Positions 52,238 to 61,904 of a stretch of DNA of 64,000 nucleotides are shown piece after piece. The notes under the pieces are model-generated. The model saw only the letters and a program-made list of their open reading frames with translations, did not search any database and had not been told where the DNA came from. A program made the position numbers and the translations under genes. Source of the DNA: an uncultured Opitutia bacterium (lineage in GTDB: Bacteria > Verrucomicrobiota > Verrucomicrobiia > Opitutales > Opitutaceae). Numbering within the stretch: the stretch's first letter is position 1; every line of letters begins with the position of its first letter. The stretch covers positions 1 through 64,000 of the forward strand of contig CAIQQB010000186.1 of the NCBI GenBank assembly GCA_903873805.1, in the 5' to 3' direction.

Positions 52238-54835
52238 ATGCAGTCGCACGGACCGAAACGCGTCTACACACCCCAATCCCTGGAATTTTGGTTCGGCCAG
52301 CTTGAGCTGGACTGGGAGGGGCATTTCAGCGCGGGCCAGCTGGAGGAGGGACGGCGGATCTACCGGGACAGCGAAGTGCGAGAGCTGGAACTGACCCATC
52401 ATGACGCCATTATCCATCGCCGACTGGACAAAAAGGACGAGTACGCCGTGATCGAGTGGGATGGCACGGGGCAGCTGCAGGTCCGGGGCTCGTCGAACGA
52501 CGCAGATTTTGCGCGCGCCCTCGCCGTCGCCGGCCTGCATGAGATTGAGGAGCTGGTCGCCGATGAAATTTCGCCCCTGCCCCGGACCACACCACCCTTC
52601 ACGGGCCAGAGCAACGGCAACGGTTCCGCCACGAACGGCCATGGCCCCGTCCCCGCCTCGGTGGCCGTCCCGCCGGCCGGACCCGGTCAGCCTGCCGCCC
52701 CGGCCGCCGTTCCCGGACCCTCGCGCCCCCTGCACCTGGTGTTCAGCACGACCGCCGGCGGGCTGGCCTGCCAGGCCCTCTGGGTCGGCGCGGACAAGAA
52801 GCGCGTGCCGGCGCTGGGCATGGCGGCGCATACGCCGGGCAACGGCCATGTCACCTCGAGCGAACGCGCCAAGCTCATCGGACTCGCCGCCTACGCCCGC
52901 AAGGCCCACTTCCAGTATCGCAACGACACCGGGGCCTATGTCCTCGAGAACATCGCCGAGATCCCCAACTTCCTCAAGGGCACCCTCGCGGCCTGGCGGC
53001 GCCTCTTCAGCATCGAGCTGGACGCCAACGCGGCCAACCTGCTCCTCGGCACCCGGACGATCGAAATTGAGGCGGTCGCCGAACAGGGAACCGGGAGCCA
53101 CGGCACCCCCGACGGCAGCCTGAACCTGCGCTGGATCTTCAAGGCGGGCGAACGGCTGCTGACCGACGCCGAGGTCACCGCCCTGGTGAAAAGCGGCACG
53201 TCACCCGTCATCCTGCCCACCGTGGGCATCGTGGCGCTGCCGACCGAGCAGCTCGCCTCCCTCGCCGCCTGGCGCGAGAATGTCGCCGCGACCCATGCGG
53301 ACGGGCAGCTTTCGCCCTATCTGATCTTCTCGTTGTACAACGACACCCGTTTCAAGCTCACCCTTTCGTCCGAGCTCGAAGCATGGCGGCAGGGCGTGCT
53401 GCTCCCGCGGCCGGTCGCGGCGGTCCTGCCGGAACTGTTGCGGCCGTACCAGCGCCGCGGGGTCGAGTGGCTGCATCATCTGGCCGATGTCGGCTGCCAT
53501 GGGCTGCTCGCCGACGAGATGGGGCTGGGCAAGACGCTGCAGGTGCTGTCTCTATTGGGAGCGCGCCCGATCTCGGACCTCCCGAGCCTGATCGTATGCC
53601 CGGCCAGCGTCGTGCCGGTCTGGCGCGAGGAGATGGCGCGATTCTTCCCGGCGATGGCGGTTGACGTCCTCAAGACCGGCCACGATTTCACCCAGCGAAA
53701 GGATCCTGCGGTCTGGCTCGCCAGCTACACGCAGCTCCGCAAGCACCGGGCGCTCCTGCCGCAGCAGGAATTCGGCTATGCCATCCTCGACGAGGGCCAG
53801 TTCATCAAGAATCCCGACGCCAAGATCACCCAGACCTGCTTCGCCGTGCGCGCCCGCCACCGGGTGGTGCTGACCGGCACTCCGCTGGAAAACCACCAGC
53901 TCGACCTCTGGTCAATCTTCCGCTTCCTGCTGCCCGGGCTGCTGGGGTCCCGCACCGGCTTTGAAGTATCGCTCGGGGCGGACCGGACGGAGACGCTCGG
54001 GCGGCTGCGGGCGCAGCTCGCTCCGTTCATCCTCCGGCGGACCAAGGGCGAGGTCGCGCAGGAACTTCCGCCCAAGGTCGAAATGGATCTGATCTGCCCG
54101 CTGACCGATGTGCAGCGGGCGCAGTATGCCCAGATTTGCAGCGAGGGGCTGCAGCGACTGGGCAACGACGTTGGCGCCGCCATGCGCGAGAAGTCCTTCG
54201 GTTTCCTCGCCCTGCTCACCCGCCTGCGCCAGACCTGCTGCGATCCCGATATGCTGCCCTGGCTCAAGGCCCCGCTCAGCGACTCGGGCAAGATCACCCT
54301 CCTGGTCCAGAAGCTGGCCGAAATTGTCGGCAGCGGCCACAAGGTCGTGATCTTCTCCCAGTTTGTGATGCTTCTCGACCGGGTGCGCGAAGCCCTGATC
54401 CAGAATTTCCCCGACCTGCCGCGCTATGAGCTCACCGGCATGACCCTGGACCGGCTCAAGCCTGTGCAGGGCTTCCAGAACGCCGCGGGTGCCGCCGCCA
54501 TGCTGGTCTCGCTCAAGGCGGCGGGCACCGGCATCACGCTGCATGCCGCGGACTACGTCTTCCTGCTCGACCCGTGGTGGAATCCCGCCGTCGAAGCCCA
54601 GGCCGTGGATCGCGTGCACCGCATCGGACAGAAAAGCACGGTGTTCGTCTACCGGATGGTCACCGCCGGCACCATTGAGGAGCGCATCCAGGTGCTGAAA
54701 GCCTCCAAAAAGGATCTGTTCGACAAGCTCATCGGCGGCCTCGGCGGGGATTTCGACCTCAGCCAGCATTTTACCTCGCTGAACGAACTGGTGCAGCTCA
54801 CCACCGCGCAGGTCGAGGCCGAGCCGGCCCCCTGA
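52238..54835 (+). CDS. SNF2/Rad54-family DEAD-like helicase
   Basis: An 865-residue protein. Residues 1-115 are a specific N-domain (starting MQSHGPKRVYTPQSLEFWFGQ); about 125-160 is a Gly/Asn/Pro/Ala-rich linker; the helicase begins at about 405 (LLRPYQRRGVEWLHHL). Motifs: I ADEMGLGKTLQ, II LDEGQFIKNP (DEGQ in place of the usual DEAQ), III LTGTPLENHQLDLWSIFRFLLPGLL, V AAGTGITLHAADYVFLLDPWWNPAVEAQA, VI DRVHRIGQKSTVFVYR. It is an ATP-driven double-stranded DNA translocase; bacterial members remodel nucleoprotein or transcription complexes. It is divergent from the glycolipid operon and not obviously linked to it. Confidence 0.9.
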   Translation: MQSHGPKRVYTPQSLEFWFGQLELDWEGHFSAGQLEEGRRIYRDSEVRELELTHHDAIIHRRLDKKDEYAVIEWDGTGQLQVRGSSNDADFARALAVAGLHEIEELVADEISPLPRTTPPFTGQSNGNGSATNGHGPVPASVAVPPAGPGQPAAPAAVPGPSRPLHLVFSTTAGGLACQALWVGADKKRVPALGMAAHTPGNGHVTSSERAKLIGLAAYARKAHFQYRNDTGAYVLENIAEIPNFLKGTLAAWRRLFSIELDANAANLLLGTRTIEIEAVAEQGTGSHGTPDGSLNLRWIFKAGERLLTDAEVTALVKSGTSPVILPTVGIVALPTEQLASLAAWRENVAATHADGQLSPYLIFSLYNDTRFKLTLSSELEAWRQGVLLPRPVAAVLPELLRPYQRRGVEWLHHLADVGCHGLLADEMGLGKTLQVLSLLGARPISDLPSLIVCPASVVPVWREEMARFFPAMAVDVLKTGHDFTQRKDPAVWLASYTQLRKHRALLPQQEFGYAILDEGQFIKNPDAKITQTCFAVRARHRVVLTGTPLENHQLDLWSIFRFLLPGLLGSRTGFEVSLGADRTETLGRLRAQLAPFILRRTKGEVAQELPPKVEMDLICPLTDVQRAQYAQICSEGLQRLGNDVGAAMREKSFGFLALLTRLRQTCCDPDMLPWLKAPLSDSGKITLLVQKLAEIVGSGHKVVIFSQFVMLLDRVREALIQNFPDLPRYELTGMTLDRLKPVQGFQNAAGAAAMLVSLKAAGTGITLHAADYVFLLDPWWNPAVEAQAVDRVHRIGQKSTVFVYRMVTAGTIEERIQVLKASKKDLFDKLIGGLGGDFDLSQHFTSLNELVQLTTAQVEAEPAP

Positions 54836-54868
54836 GGGCTCTGGCCGCGACGCCCTAGCGGCGGCGTG

Positions 54869-54934
54869 CTGTCATGAAATGGAACGCGGTTAATCACCCG
54901 TTCGTAACCTGACCGTCACGGGATTGTAACAATT
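54869..54934 (+). promoter_or_regulatory. Extended Pho box upstream of the porin-pst genes
   Basis: Units spaced exactly 11 bp: CTGTCAT (54869, identical to the E. coli half-site), two weak units at 54880 and 54891 (the latter TAATCAC), then TCGTAAC (54902), CCGTCAC (54913) and TTGTAAC (54924). The last two form an 18-bp box whose end (54930) is 10 bp before CATTCT (54941), the distance expected for a PhoB-activated -10. Start codon of the porin follows at 55015. Confidence 0.65.
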
Positions 54935-55014
54935 GCCCGGCATTCTCGGTGTGTTGACCGCGTGTTTTAGGCGCGCGGCCGGCACCCAACCCAACCGACC
55001 GAACCAAGAACACC

Positions 55015-56391
55015 ATGGCTATCAACTCCCTCAAACGGCTGGCGCTGCTCGGCAGCGTGGCTATCGGCCTGGCCCTCCCGGCCCGCGCCCAGGACAGCGG
55101 ACCCCTGCTCGACCTCCTCGTCAAGAAGGGCATCGTCAACGATCAGGAGGCGGAGGATATCCGCGCCGCCCTGGTCAAGGACTTCGCCGCCAACACCTCG
55201 GCGGGCAAGCTCAACCTCAGCCCGGCGCTGACCGAATTCGCGTTGAGCGGCGACATGCGTCTCCGCGAACAGTTTGAGACGCAGCGCACCATCGCGGTGC
55301 CCGGCACCGCTTCGGTGGCCAACGAGCGGGAGCGGGTGCGCCTGCGCTTCCGCCTCAACGGCGACCTCAAGCTCCAGAGCGGCTGGGGCGCGGGTTTCTC
55401 GCTGCAAACCGCGCAGAACGCCGACTCCGCCAACCAGACCCTCGATAACATCGGGACCAACTACGGCATCTATCTGGCCCGGGCCTATGTATCCTACCAG
55501 CCCAGCCTCAACTGGTTTTTCACCGGCGGGAAATTCAAGAACCCGTTTTTCACCACCGATCTCGTGTGGGACGCGGACATCAATCCCCAGGGGTTTGCCG
55601 AGACCCACACCACGTTTCTCAACGGCAAGGACACCTTCGAGGTGCGCGCGGGCCAGTTGGTGATGAAGGATAACGCCGAGGCCATCGCCGCCGGCGCGGC
55701 GCCCACCACAGGCGTCGATGCCTGGCTGTTTGACCAGCAGCTGGTCTACACCAAATGGTTCGGCGCGGAGAACCTGAGCGACGTGCTTTTCGCCCCCGGT
55801 TTCATGTTCTACAACGCGTCGACAATCACCTCACAGGTGAGCGGCACCAACAAGGAGCAGGCCTACAACGGCAGCACCAAGTACCTCAAGATCGTCACCC
55901 TGCCCGGCGAAGTGAATTTTGCCAATATCTACGGCACGGGCACCCAGCTCAAGACGTACTGGGATTTCACCTATAACACCGCGGCCAACGACCGCGCCCA
56001 CCAGTCCGTCGCCAATGGCGGCTACGGCCTCCCCGCGACCACCAACAAGGGCGCCATGTCCTGGCTCGTCGGCCTCGGCTACGGTTACGGCCAGGGCAAG
56101 AACAAGGGTGATTACAGCCTCAAGGCCGATTACCGCCAGACCGGCATTTCCGCGCTCGATCCGAACATCACCGATTCCGACTTCGCCTTCAACCGCCTCA
56201 ACCAGAAAGGCTACAAGTTCTCCGGCTCCTACAACCTCACGGATTTTGCCAGCCTAACGGTTACTTACTTCATCACCTCGCGCCTCAACGATTCGATCAA
56301 CACCAAGGCCCCGGCCTTGGCGGCGGATCCCACTCTCAGCGACCTTAACAGCACCAACACGCTGCAGGTCGACCTTAACGTGAAGTTCTAA
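55015..56391 (+). CDS. Outer membrane porin (Porin_5-type), likely phosphate-regulated
   Basis: A 458-residue protein with a signal peptide (about 1-25, ending LPARAQ). A short N-terminal helix (DLLVKKGIVNDQEAEDIRAALVKD, about 29-54), a coiled or SLH-like segment seen in such porins, precedes a beta-rich body with alternating strands such as LSGDMRLREQF, ERERVRLRFRLNGDLKL and LARAYVSYQPSLNWFFTGGKF, ending NTLQVDLNVKF with a terminal Phe, the usual outer membrane signal. It lies 27 bp before pstS, with Pho-box repeats upstream, so it probably admits phosphate or phosphate esters; selectivity is inferred. Confidence 0.8.
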   Translation: MAINSLKRLALLGSVAIGLALPARAQDSGPLLDLLVKKGIVNDQEAEDIRAALVKDFAANTSAGKLNLSPALTEFALSGDMRLREQFETQRTIAVPGTASVANERERVRLRFRLNGDLKLQSGWGAGFSLQTAQNADSANQTLDNIGTNYGIYLARAYVSYQPSLNWFFTGGKFKNPFFTTDLVWDADINPQGFAETHTTFLNGKDTFEVRAGQLVMKDNAEAIAAGAAPTTGVDAWLFDQQLVYTKWFGAENLSDVLFAPGFMFYNASTITSQVSGTNKEQAYNGSTKYLKIVTLPGEVNFANIYGTGTQLKTYWDFTYNTAANDRAHQSVANGGYGLPATTNKGAMSWLVGLGYGYGQGKNKGDYSLKADYRQTGISALDPNITDSDFAFNRLNQKGYKFSGSYNLTDFASLTVTYFITSRLNDSINTKAPALAADPTLSDLNSTNTLQVDLNVKF

Positions 56392-56418
56392 CCCCCAGAC
56401 CGCCCAACTCCCACTCCC

Positions 56419-57240
56419 ATGAAAAAATCCATCCTGTTCGCCCTCGCCGCCCTGGCCGCCACCGGCGTCGCCCACGCGCAAAAGCTCGTCATCAAGGGGT
56501 CCGACACCCTCGGGGCGAAACTCGTGCCGACCCTCGCCGAGGAATACAAGGCCAAGCACCCCGGGGTCTCGTTTGAGATCGCCGCCGAGGGCTCGACCAC
56601 CGGCATCAGCGCCATCATCGACGGCACCGCCCAGATCGGCATGTCCTCGCGCCGCGCCAAGCCGACCGAGATGTCCGCCGCCCAGGCCAAGGGCGTCAAC
56701 ATGAAGCCGACCATCGTCGCCTACGACGGCATCGGGATCATTGTGAACGAGAAATGCCCCGTGGCCAAGCTCACCAAGCGCCAGATCGAGCAGATCTTCG
56801 CCGGTGATATCACGGACTGGTCCGCCGTCGGCGGTCCGGCCGGCCCGATCTCGATCTACACCCGCAACACCTCCTCCGGCACGTATTCGGACTTCAAGGA
56901 CCTCGCGATGAACAAGCGCGACTACGCCCCGTCGTCCCAGAAGATGGCCGGCAACGAGCAGATCGCCGCCGAGGTCGCCAAGAACGTGAACGGCATCGGC
57001 TACGTCGGCCTCGCCTACATCACGGATCCCGGCATCAAGGCGGTCGCGGTTGATGTGGAAGGAGTCGCGCTGCTCCCCAGCAAGAAGACCGTGCTCGACA
57101 AGACCTATCCGTACGCCCGGCCGACGTTCTACTACACGAACGGCGAGCCCACGGGCGAGGCGGCCAAGTTCCTCGAGTTCACCCTCAGCGACGAGGGCCA
57201 GGCCATCGCCAGCAAGATCGGCTTCGTCCCGCTCAAGTAA
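56419..57240 (+). CDS. pstS: Phosphate ABC transporter substrate-binding protein
   Basis: A 273-residue periplasmic protein with signal peptide MKKSILFALAALAATGVAHA (1-20). The phosphate site segments are LVIKGSDTLG (about 23-32), EGSTTGISAI (about 57-66), QIGMSSRRAK and RNTSSGTYSDF (about 152-162). These match the short PstS family that donates phosphate to PstCA. It ends 105 bp before pstC, with a terminator in between, which fits the usual excess of binding protein over permease. Confidence 0.92.
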   Translation: MKKSILFALAALAATGVAHAQKLVIKGSDTLGAKLVPTLAEEYKAKHPGVSFEIAAEGSTTGISAIIDGTAQIGMSSRRAKPTEMSAAQAKGVNMKPTIVAYDGIGIIVNEKCPVAKLTKRQIEQIFAGDITDWSAVGGPAGPISIYTRNTSSGTYSDFKDLAMNKRDYAPSSQKMAGNEQIAAEVAKNVNGIGYVGLAYITDPGIKAVAVDVEGVALLPSKKTVLDKTYPYARPTFYYTNGEPTGEAAKFLEFTLSDEGQAIASKIGFVPLK

Positions 57241-57247
57241 CGGGCGG

Positions 57248-57265
57248 TTGTCACGCCAATGTCAC
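57248..57265 (+). promoter_or_regulatory. Pho-box-like pair between pstS and pstC
   Basis: TTGTCAC (57248-57254) and ATGTCAC (57259-57265) are 11 bp apart, as in a PhoB box, and sit directly after the pstS stop. No -10 is visible 10 bp downstream, and a terminator follows at once, so it may not work as a promoter. Confidence 0.4.
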
Positions 57266-57267
57266 CG

Positions 57268-57305
57268 GGGCCCGCTTGACCGACCGTCAGCGGGCCCTCC
57301 TTTTT
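57268..57305 (+). terminator. Rho-independent terminator after pstS
   Basis: A perfect 9-bp stem (GGGCCCGCT, 57268-57276, with AGCGGGCCC, 57289-57297) with a 12-base loop is followed by TCCTTTTT (57298-57305). It should cut part of the transcript so that pstCAB are made at lower level than pstS. Confidence 0.88.
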
Positions 57306-57345
57306 AGCCGCCTTCCAATCCGGTTTCCGTCCGGTCCGCACTGCC

Positions 57346-58947
57346 ATGCCGTCCGCCCCCCCCGATCCGCCGTCACCGTTTCCCATCACCAAGGCGCGCA
57401 CGCACCTGCTGGGGTTGACCTTTGACGAATGCATCCAGGTATTCTTTGGCGGCAACGCCGTCATGGCGGTGGTGATTCTCGGGTTGATCACCTTCTTTCT
57501 TTTCAAGGAGGGGGCCAGTTTCTTCGGCCAGAACCGGGAAAACCTCACCGTCTACCGCCGCGCCGGTCTCGAGTATGTCGATTTCATGCGCCAGCAGGAG
57601 CAGGATCACACCGCGCTCACGCGCTACCTGTCCGACCTGCGCCTCCGCACCCTCCAGCACCTGACGGGCCCCGGCGGGCTCACGCTCGCCGCCGCCAACA
57701 CGCAGCTCGCCCCTTTTGACGAATTTGCCAACCGCTACAGCGATGCGGTAGTGCCCCTGCGCGGGTTTGTCTCCGACCTCACCGATGTCGCCACGGCGAT
57801 CAAGACCAAGTTCATCGTGATGGGGGACAATAAAACCCAGCGAGAACAGCTCCTCGGTGCCGGCAAGACCGCCGAAGCCGCCGCCGTGGTCATCACTCCG
57901 GTCGACTTCAAAGCGGAGTTGGCCCCCCTCGTCGGCACGCTGCCCGCCTACCGCGACCTGAGTACGGCGTTTGCCAAAAGCCTGACCGAAGCCATCGCTT
58001 CCCCGCCCAAGCTGCCGACGCCGGAGCTGCAGGCGCGGATGGAGCGGTTCCGCGCGTTGACTCAGCAATATCTGGTGTCTTTTCCAGCCACCCTCAAGAA
58101 CCTCGAGTCCTGGGACTACCTCAAGCCGGTTCCGGTGTGGCAGGCGTTCACCGCGTTCCTCTTCGGCAAGGACTGGCTCACGGCGAGTTTCTGGCAGGAT
58201 TGGTATGGCATCGTCCCGCTCTTTGTTGGATCCCTGCTCGTATCCGTGATCGCCCTGCTGCTCGCGGTTCCGCTCGGGGTGGGGGCGGCTATCTACGTCA
58301 ATCAGATCGCGAGCCCGTTGGAACAGCGGCTGATCAAGCCCTCGATCGAGTTCATCTCGGCCATCCCGTCGGTCGTGCTCGGCTTCTTCGGCATCGCCGT
58401 GTTGGGTGAGGCCCTGCGCGCCCTGTCGCACGTGACCTGGCTGAGTTGGGTGCCCGGCTTCCCTTTTGCCGAGCGGCTCAACGCCCTCACGGCGGGGTGC
58501 CTACTGGCCCTCATTGCCGTGCCCACCATCTTCACCCTGGCGGAGGACGCGCTTAACAACGTGCCGCGCTCGTTCAAGGAGGCGTCGTTCGCCCTCGGTG
58601 CGACCCGGCTCCAGACCGTCCTGCGCATCATTGTGCCGGCTTCGCTCTCCGGCATTGTCTCCGCCGTGCTGCTCGGGCTGGGTCGCGTGATCGGTGAGAC
58701 GATGGTGGTGCTCCTCTGCGCGGGCAACCGCATTGCCAGTCCCGATTTCACCGCCGGACTCGGGGTGGTGACCCAGCCGGTCCACACCATGACCGGTATC
58801 ATTTCGCAGGAAATGGGCGAGGTCGTGCGCGACAGTATCCAGTATCGCGCCCTGTTCGTCGTGGGCATCGTGCTCTTCTTCCTTGCGTTGCTGATCAACT
58901 TCCTCGCTCAGAAAATCGTGCGGAAATACCGCATTTCGATCGGCTGA
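57346..58947 (+). CDS. pstC: Phosphate ABC transporter permease PstC with large periplasmic insertion
   Basis: A 533-residue protein, far longer than the usual 300-330. Helix 1 is at about 35-55 ([15 protein letters not shown]), followed by a 210-residue soluble region (about 60-270) with helical, charged segments, then the permease domain with [45 protein letters not shown], and the EAA-type loop [30 protein letters not shown] (about 400). The insertion lies between helix 1 and the transport domain, in the periplasm. Partner PstA follows after 8 bp. Confidence 0.9.
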   Translation: MPSAPPDPPSPFPITKARTHLLGLTFDECIQVFFGGNAVMAVVILGLITFFLFKEGASFFGQNRENLTVYRRAGLEYVDFMRQQEQDHTALTRYLSDLRLRTLQHLTGPGGLTLAAANTQLAPFDEFANRYSDAVVPLRGFVSDLTDVATAIKTKFIVMGDNKTQREQLLGAGKTAEAAAVVITPVDFKAELAPLVGTLPAYRDLSTAFAKSLTEAIASPPKLPTPELQARMERFRALTQQYLVSFPATLKNLESWDYLKPVPVWQAFTAFLFGKDWLTASFWQDWYGIVPLFVGSLLVSVIALLLAVPLGVGAAIYVNQIASPLEQRLIKPSIEFISAIPSVVLGFFGIAVLGEALRALSHVTWLSWVPGFPFAERLNALTAGCLLALIAVPTIFTLAEDALNNVPRSFKEASFALGATRLQTVLRIIVPASLSGIVSAVLLGLGRVIGETMVVLLCAGNRIASPDFTAGLGVVTQPVHTMTGIISQEMGEVVRDSIQYRALFVVGIVLFFLALLINFLAQKIVRKYRISIG

Positions 58948-58955
58948 CCCGTCCC

Positions 58956-60101
58956 ATGAACCCGGTTCAACACCCGTTTACGGCGCGTAAAAATCGCAGC
59001 CGCGCTCTGGAAAAGCTCACGTTCTGGCTGTTCCGTCTGGCCACCTATCTGGTGCTGGCCTGCGGCTTTTTTGTCTTCGGCAACATATTCATCAAGGGTG
59101 CCGGCACCGTGTTCAAAAAGAGTTTCCCCTTTGTGAACACGGTCTTCCTCACCGAGGCGCCGGAATCGCTCTACGTCTTCACCTATCAGGGCACCAAGAT
59201 GGAGCTGGGCGACCGGGACTACCGGGCCTTTCGCGCCGCTGAGGAAGCCAGGGCGAAGGCGGCCGGCCAGCCGGTCCCGCAGTTCAATGCCGAAAGCTAC
59301 GTCTATTCCGCCGGCGGCATCTTCCCCTGCATCGTCGGCACCGTGCTGCTGGTGGTCGGCTCCATGGCCATCGCGCTGGTGCTCGGCGTCTGCGCGGCCA
59401 TCTACCTCAACGAATACGCCCGCGACGGCCGCTTCATCCGCTTCGTCCGCCTCTCCATCCTCAACCTCGCCGGCGTGCCTTCGATTGTCTTCGGCCTCTT
59501 CGGCTTCGGCCTCTTCGTGCTGTTCGCCCCGCGCCTCGGGGTGGCTCCCGATCCCGAGAAGTGGCATTTCCGCCTCTGGCCGCTGCATCAGTATGTCAAT
59601 TTCGTCGGCTGGGGCGTCTCACTTATTTCAGGTTGGTTCACCCTGGCGTTCATGGTGCTGCCGGTGATCATCACCGCCTCCGAGGAGGCGCTCAAGTCCG
59701 TCCCGCGCGGTTTCCGCGAGGGCTCGCTCGCGCTCGGGGCCACGAAATGGCAGACCATCCGCAAGAACGTGCTGCCCTACGCCCTGCCGGGCATCCTCAC
59801 CTCGTCCATCCTCGGCATCGCCCGCGTCGCCGGCGAGACCGCGCCGATCATGTTCACCGCCGCGTTTGTGGTGCGCGACAAGCTGCCGTGGGAGGGCCTC
59901 GACCACTGGACCGACTTCTTCTTCCAGGGCGTCATGGCGCTGCCCTACCACATCTACGTGGTCTCCTCCAAGATTCCCCAGAACGAATACACCGCCCGGG
60001 TGCAATACGGCACCGCCTTCGTCTTCCTCTTTCTGGTCGCCGTCATCGCCCTGGCTTCGATTCTGCTCCGCAACCGGCTCCGCAAACGCTACCAATGGTA
60101 A
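58956..60101 (+). CDS. pstA: Phosphate ABC transporter permease PstA
   Basis: A 381-residue protein. Helix 1 is at about 25-48; an insertion of about 75 residues (about 50-125, with [31 protein letters not shown]) precedes the permease domain [51 protein letters not shown], and [37 protein letters not shown], the ATPase-coupling loop (about 240-275). It ends 4 bp past the first candidate start of pstB (overlap 60095-60101). Confidence 0.92.
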   Translation: MNPVQHPFTARKNRSRALEKLTFWLFRLATYLVLACGFFVFGNIFIKGAGTVFKKSFPFVNTVFLTEAPESLYVFTYQGTKMELGDRDYRAFRAAEEARAKAAGQPVPQFNAESYVYSAGGIFPCIVGTVLLVVGSMAIALVLGVCAAIYLNEYARDGRFIRFVRLSILNLAGVPSIVFGLFGFGLFVLFAPRLGVAPDPEKWHFRLWPLHQYVNFVGWGVSLISGWFTLAFMVLPVIITASEEALKSVPRGFREGSLALGATKWQTIRKNVLPYALPGILTSSILGIARVAGETAPIMFTAAFVVRDKLPWEGLDHWTDFFFQGVMALPYHIYVVSSKIPQNEYTARVQYGTAFVFLFLVAVIALASILLRNRLRKRYQW

Positions 60102-60955
60102 CCGCCCCCACTTCCGCCGCGCCCATGGAAAACACCGCCGCCCCCAGCACCCTCACGATCAAGGTCCCGGGCGCGCCCGCGGCCGACCCCGGCGTGGCGT
60201 CCACTCTCATCGAGATCAGCGATCTCGACTTCTACTACGGCGCCAAGCAGGCCCTCTTTGATGTCAATCTCCGGCTCGACGAGAAACGTGTCACCGCCTT
60301 CATCGGTCCGTCCGGCTGCGGCAAGTCCACGCTGCTCCGCTGCCTCAACCGCATGAACGACCTCATCGACGGCACCGCCATCCGCCGCGGCGCGATCAAG
60401 GTCCGCGGCATCGACATCTACGGTGCCGACGTCGACCCGATCGAGCTGCGCAAGCGGGTCGGGATGGTCTTCCAAAAGTCCAACCCGTTCCCCAAGTCCA
60501 TCTACGAAAACATCACCTACGGCCTTCGCATCCAGGGCGTGCGCAGCAAGACCCGGCTCGACGAGGTGGTCGAGCGCTCCCTCCGCGGAGCCGCGCTCTG
60601 GGACGAGGTCAAGGACCGCCTCCACGAAAGCGGCCTCGGCCTCTCCGGCGGCCAGCAGCAGCGCCTCTGCATCGCCCGCACTATCGCGGTCGAGCCCGAG
60701 ATCATCCTGATGGACGAGCCCTGTTCCGCCCTCGACCCCATCGCCACCGCCAAGGTCGAGGAGCTCATCCATGCGCTGAAGAAGCAGTTCACGATCATCA
60801 TCGTCACCCATTCCATGCAGCAGGCCGCCCGGTGCTCCGACAAGACCGCATTCTTCTACATGGGCAAGCTGATCGAATATGCCGACACCAGCACGATTTT
60901 CATGAATCCCGCCAACCCCCAGACCGAAGCCTATGTCTCCGGTCGGTTCGGCTGA
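60095..60955 (+). CDS. pstB: Phosphate ABC transporter ATPase
   Basis: A 286-residue protein. Walker [10 protein letters not shown] (about 71-79), Q-loop [19 protein letters not shown], signature [13 protein letters not shown] (about 185), Walker [13 protein letters not shown], and switch His in [14 protein letters not shown]. The fifth-last segment [17 protein letters not shown] is typical of PstB. An N-terminal stretch of about 40 Ala/Pro/Thr-rich residues precedes the domain; ATG 60125 would shorten it. Powers PstCA-mediated phosphate import. Confidence 0.94.
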   Translation: MVTAPTSAAPMENTAAPSTLTIKVPGAPAADPGVASTLIEISDLDFYYGAKQALFDVNLRLDEKRVTAFIGPSGCGKSTLLRCLNRMNDLIDGTAIRRGAIKVRGIDIYGADVDPIELRKRVGMVFQKSNPFPKSIYENITYGLRIQGVRSKTRLDEVVERSLRGAALWDEVKDRLHESGLGLSGGQQQRLCIARTIAVEPEIILMDEPCSALDPIATAKVEELIHALKKQFTIIIVTHSMQQAARCSDKTAFFYMGKLIEYADTSTIFMNPANPQTEAYVSGRFG

Positions 60956-61044
60956 CCGACGCGGCCAGTAGCGAGCAGCGGGTAGCGAGGAACGAGCATC
61001 CCAAACCATCAATTCAAGCACCGTCTATCCGCCTCCTCCGATTT

Positions 61045-61078
61045 CCGTTTTTCAGCGTTTCAGTTTTTCAGCTTTTCC
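61045..61078. repeat. TTTTTCAG-type direct repeats before phoU
   Basis: The pstB-phoU gap (145 bp) holds a run of TTTCAG units (CCGTTTTTCAG, CGTTTCAG, TTTTTCAG, CTTTTCC) after an AGTAGCGAGCAGCGGGTAGCGA stretch. Both are simple, repeat-like sequences of the kind spread through the spacers of this window. Nothing resembling a promoter was seen. Confidence 0.5.
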
Positions 61079-61100
61079 TTCCTTCTTCCGCTTTCCAACC

Positions 61101-61778
61101 ATGACCCGTTTTTTCGACTCCGAACTCGAGACCTTCCGCTCCAGCCTCATTCTGATGGGGGAGACCTCGATCCGCCAGGTCCGCGATGCCCTCACCGCCC
61201 TGGTCGGGGCCGATATTGCGCTGGCCGACCGCGTCATCGCCGCCGATGACGAGATTGACCGCCTCGAGATCCGGATCGATGACGAGGCCATCCGCTACAT
61301 GAACCTGCGCGCCCCCGTCGCCACCGAGCTGCGCCTGGTGATCGTCGGCATGAAGGCCTCCCATGACCTGGAGCGGGTGGGGGATGAGGCCACCAGCATT
61401 GCCCGGCGCGCCGTCAAGCTCGCCTCCGAGCCCGCCCTCAAGCCCTACGTGGACATTCCCCGCATGGCCACCATTGCGATTGAGATGCTGCGCGACGCCA
61501 TGGACTGCTTTCTCCAGGTGGATGCCGAGAAGGCGATTGCGGTGATCAAGCGCGACTCCGAGGTCGATGCCATCAACCGCCAGCTCTACCGGGAGCTCAC
61601 CAGCTTCATGATTGAAAACCCCGCCACGATCAGCCGCGCGCTGGAGCTCATGTTCATCTCCAAGTCGATCGAGCGCATCGCCGACCACGCCTCCAACATC
61701 GCCGAGGAGATGGTATTTCTCGCCCAGGCTCGCGATATCCGTCACTCCGATGGCTTGAAGAAAAGCGGTGACCTGTGA
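61101..61778 (+). CDS. phoU: Phosphate signalling complex protein PhoU
   Basis: A 225-residue helical protein with two PhoU repeats: LILMGETSIRQVRDALTAL...AADDEIDRLEIRIDDEAIRYMNLRAPVATELRLVIVGMKASHDLERVGDEATSIARRAV (about 15-105) and AMDCFLQVDAEKAIAVIKRDSEVDAINRQLYRELTSFM...LMFISKSIERIADHASNIAEEMVFLA (about 125-215). The E/D-x-x-x-D metal clusters ERVGDEA and ERIADHA are intact. PhoU links the Pst transporter to the PhoR/PhoB system; neither phoR nor phoB is in the window. Confidence 0.93.
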   Translation: MTRFFDSELETFRSSLILMGETSIRQVRDALTALVGADIALADRVIAADDEIDRLEIRIDDEAIRYMNLRAPVATELRLVIVGMKASHDLERVGDEATSIARRAVKLASEPALKPYVDIPRMATIAIEMLRDAMDCFLQVDAEKAIAVIKRDSEVDAINRQLYRELTSFMIENPATISRALELMFISKSIERIADHASNIAEEMVFLAQARDIRHSDGLKKSGDL

Positions 61779-61813
61779 CTGGGCTGAGTTCCGGTGGCTT
61801 GTGACCACCTTGG

Positions 61814-61835
61814 GGACGCGACGCCATCGTCGCGT
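61814..61835. repeat. GACGCGACG hairpin downstream of phoU
   Basis: Perfect 9-bp arms, GACGCGACG (61814-61822) and CGTCGCGTC (61827-61835), face each other. There is no T-run, so it is more likely an interspersed hairpin than a terminator. Confidence 0.5.
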
Positions 61836-61904
61836 CTTATCCGCCCGGCTGAAATCCGAAAGGTCGGCGCGGTGCCCTCACCCCGCGGGTTGGACCGCTG
61901 CAAA

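Noticed and set aside
51113-53101. 662-codon minus-strand frame spanning the Pho-box region
   Set aside because: It runs antisense through the SNF2 gene and out of frame through the GT4 gene; no motif seen.
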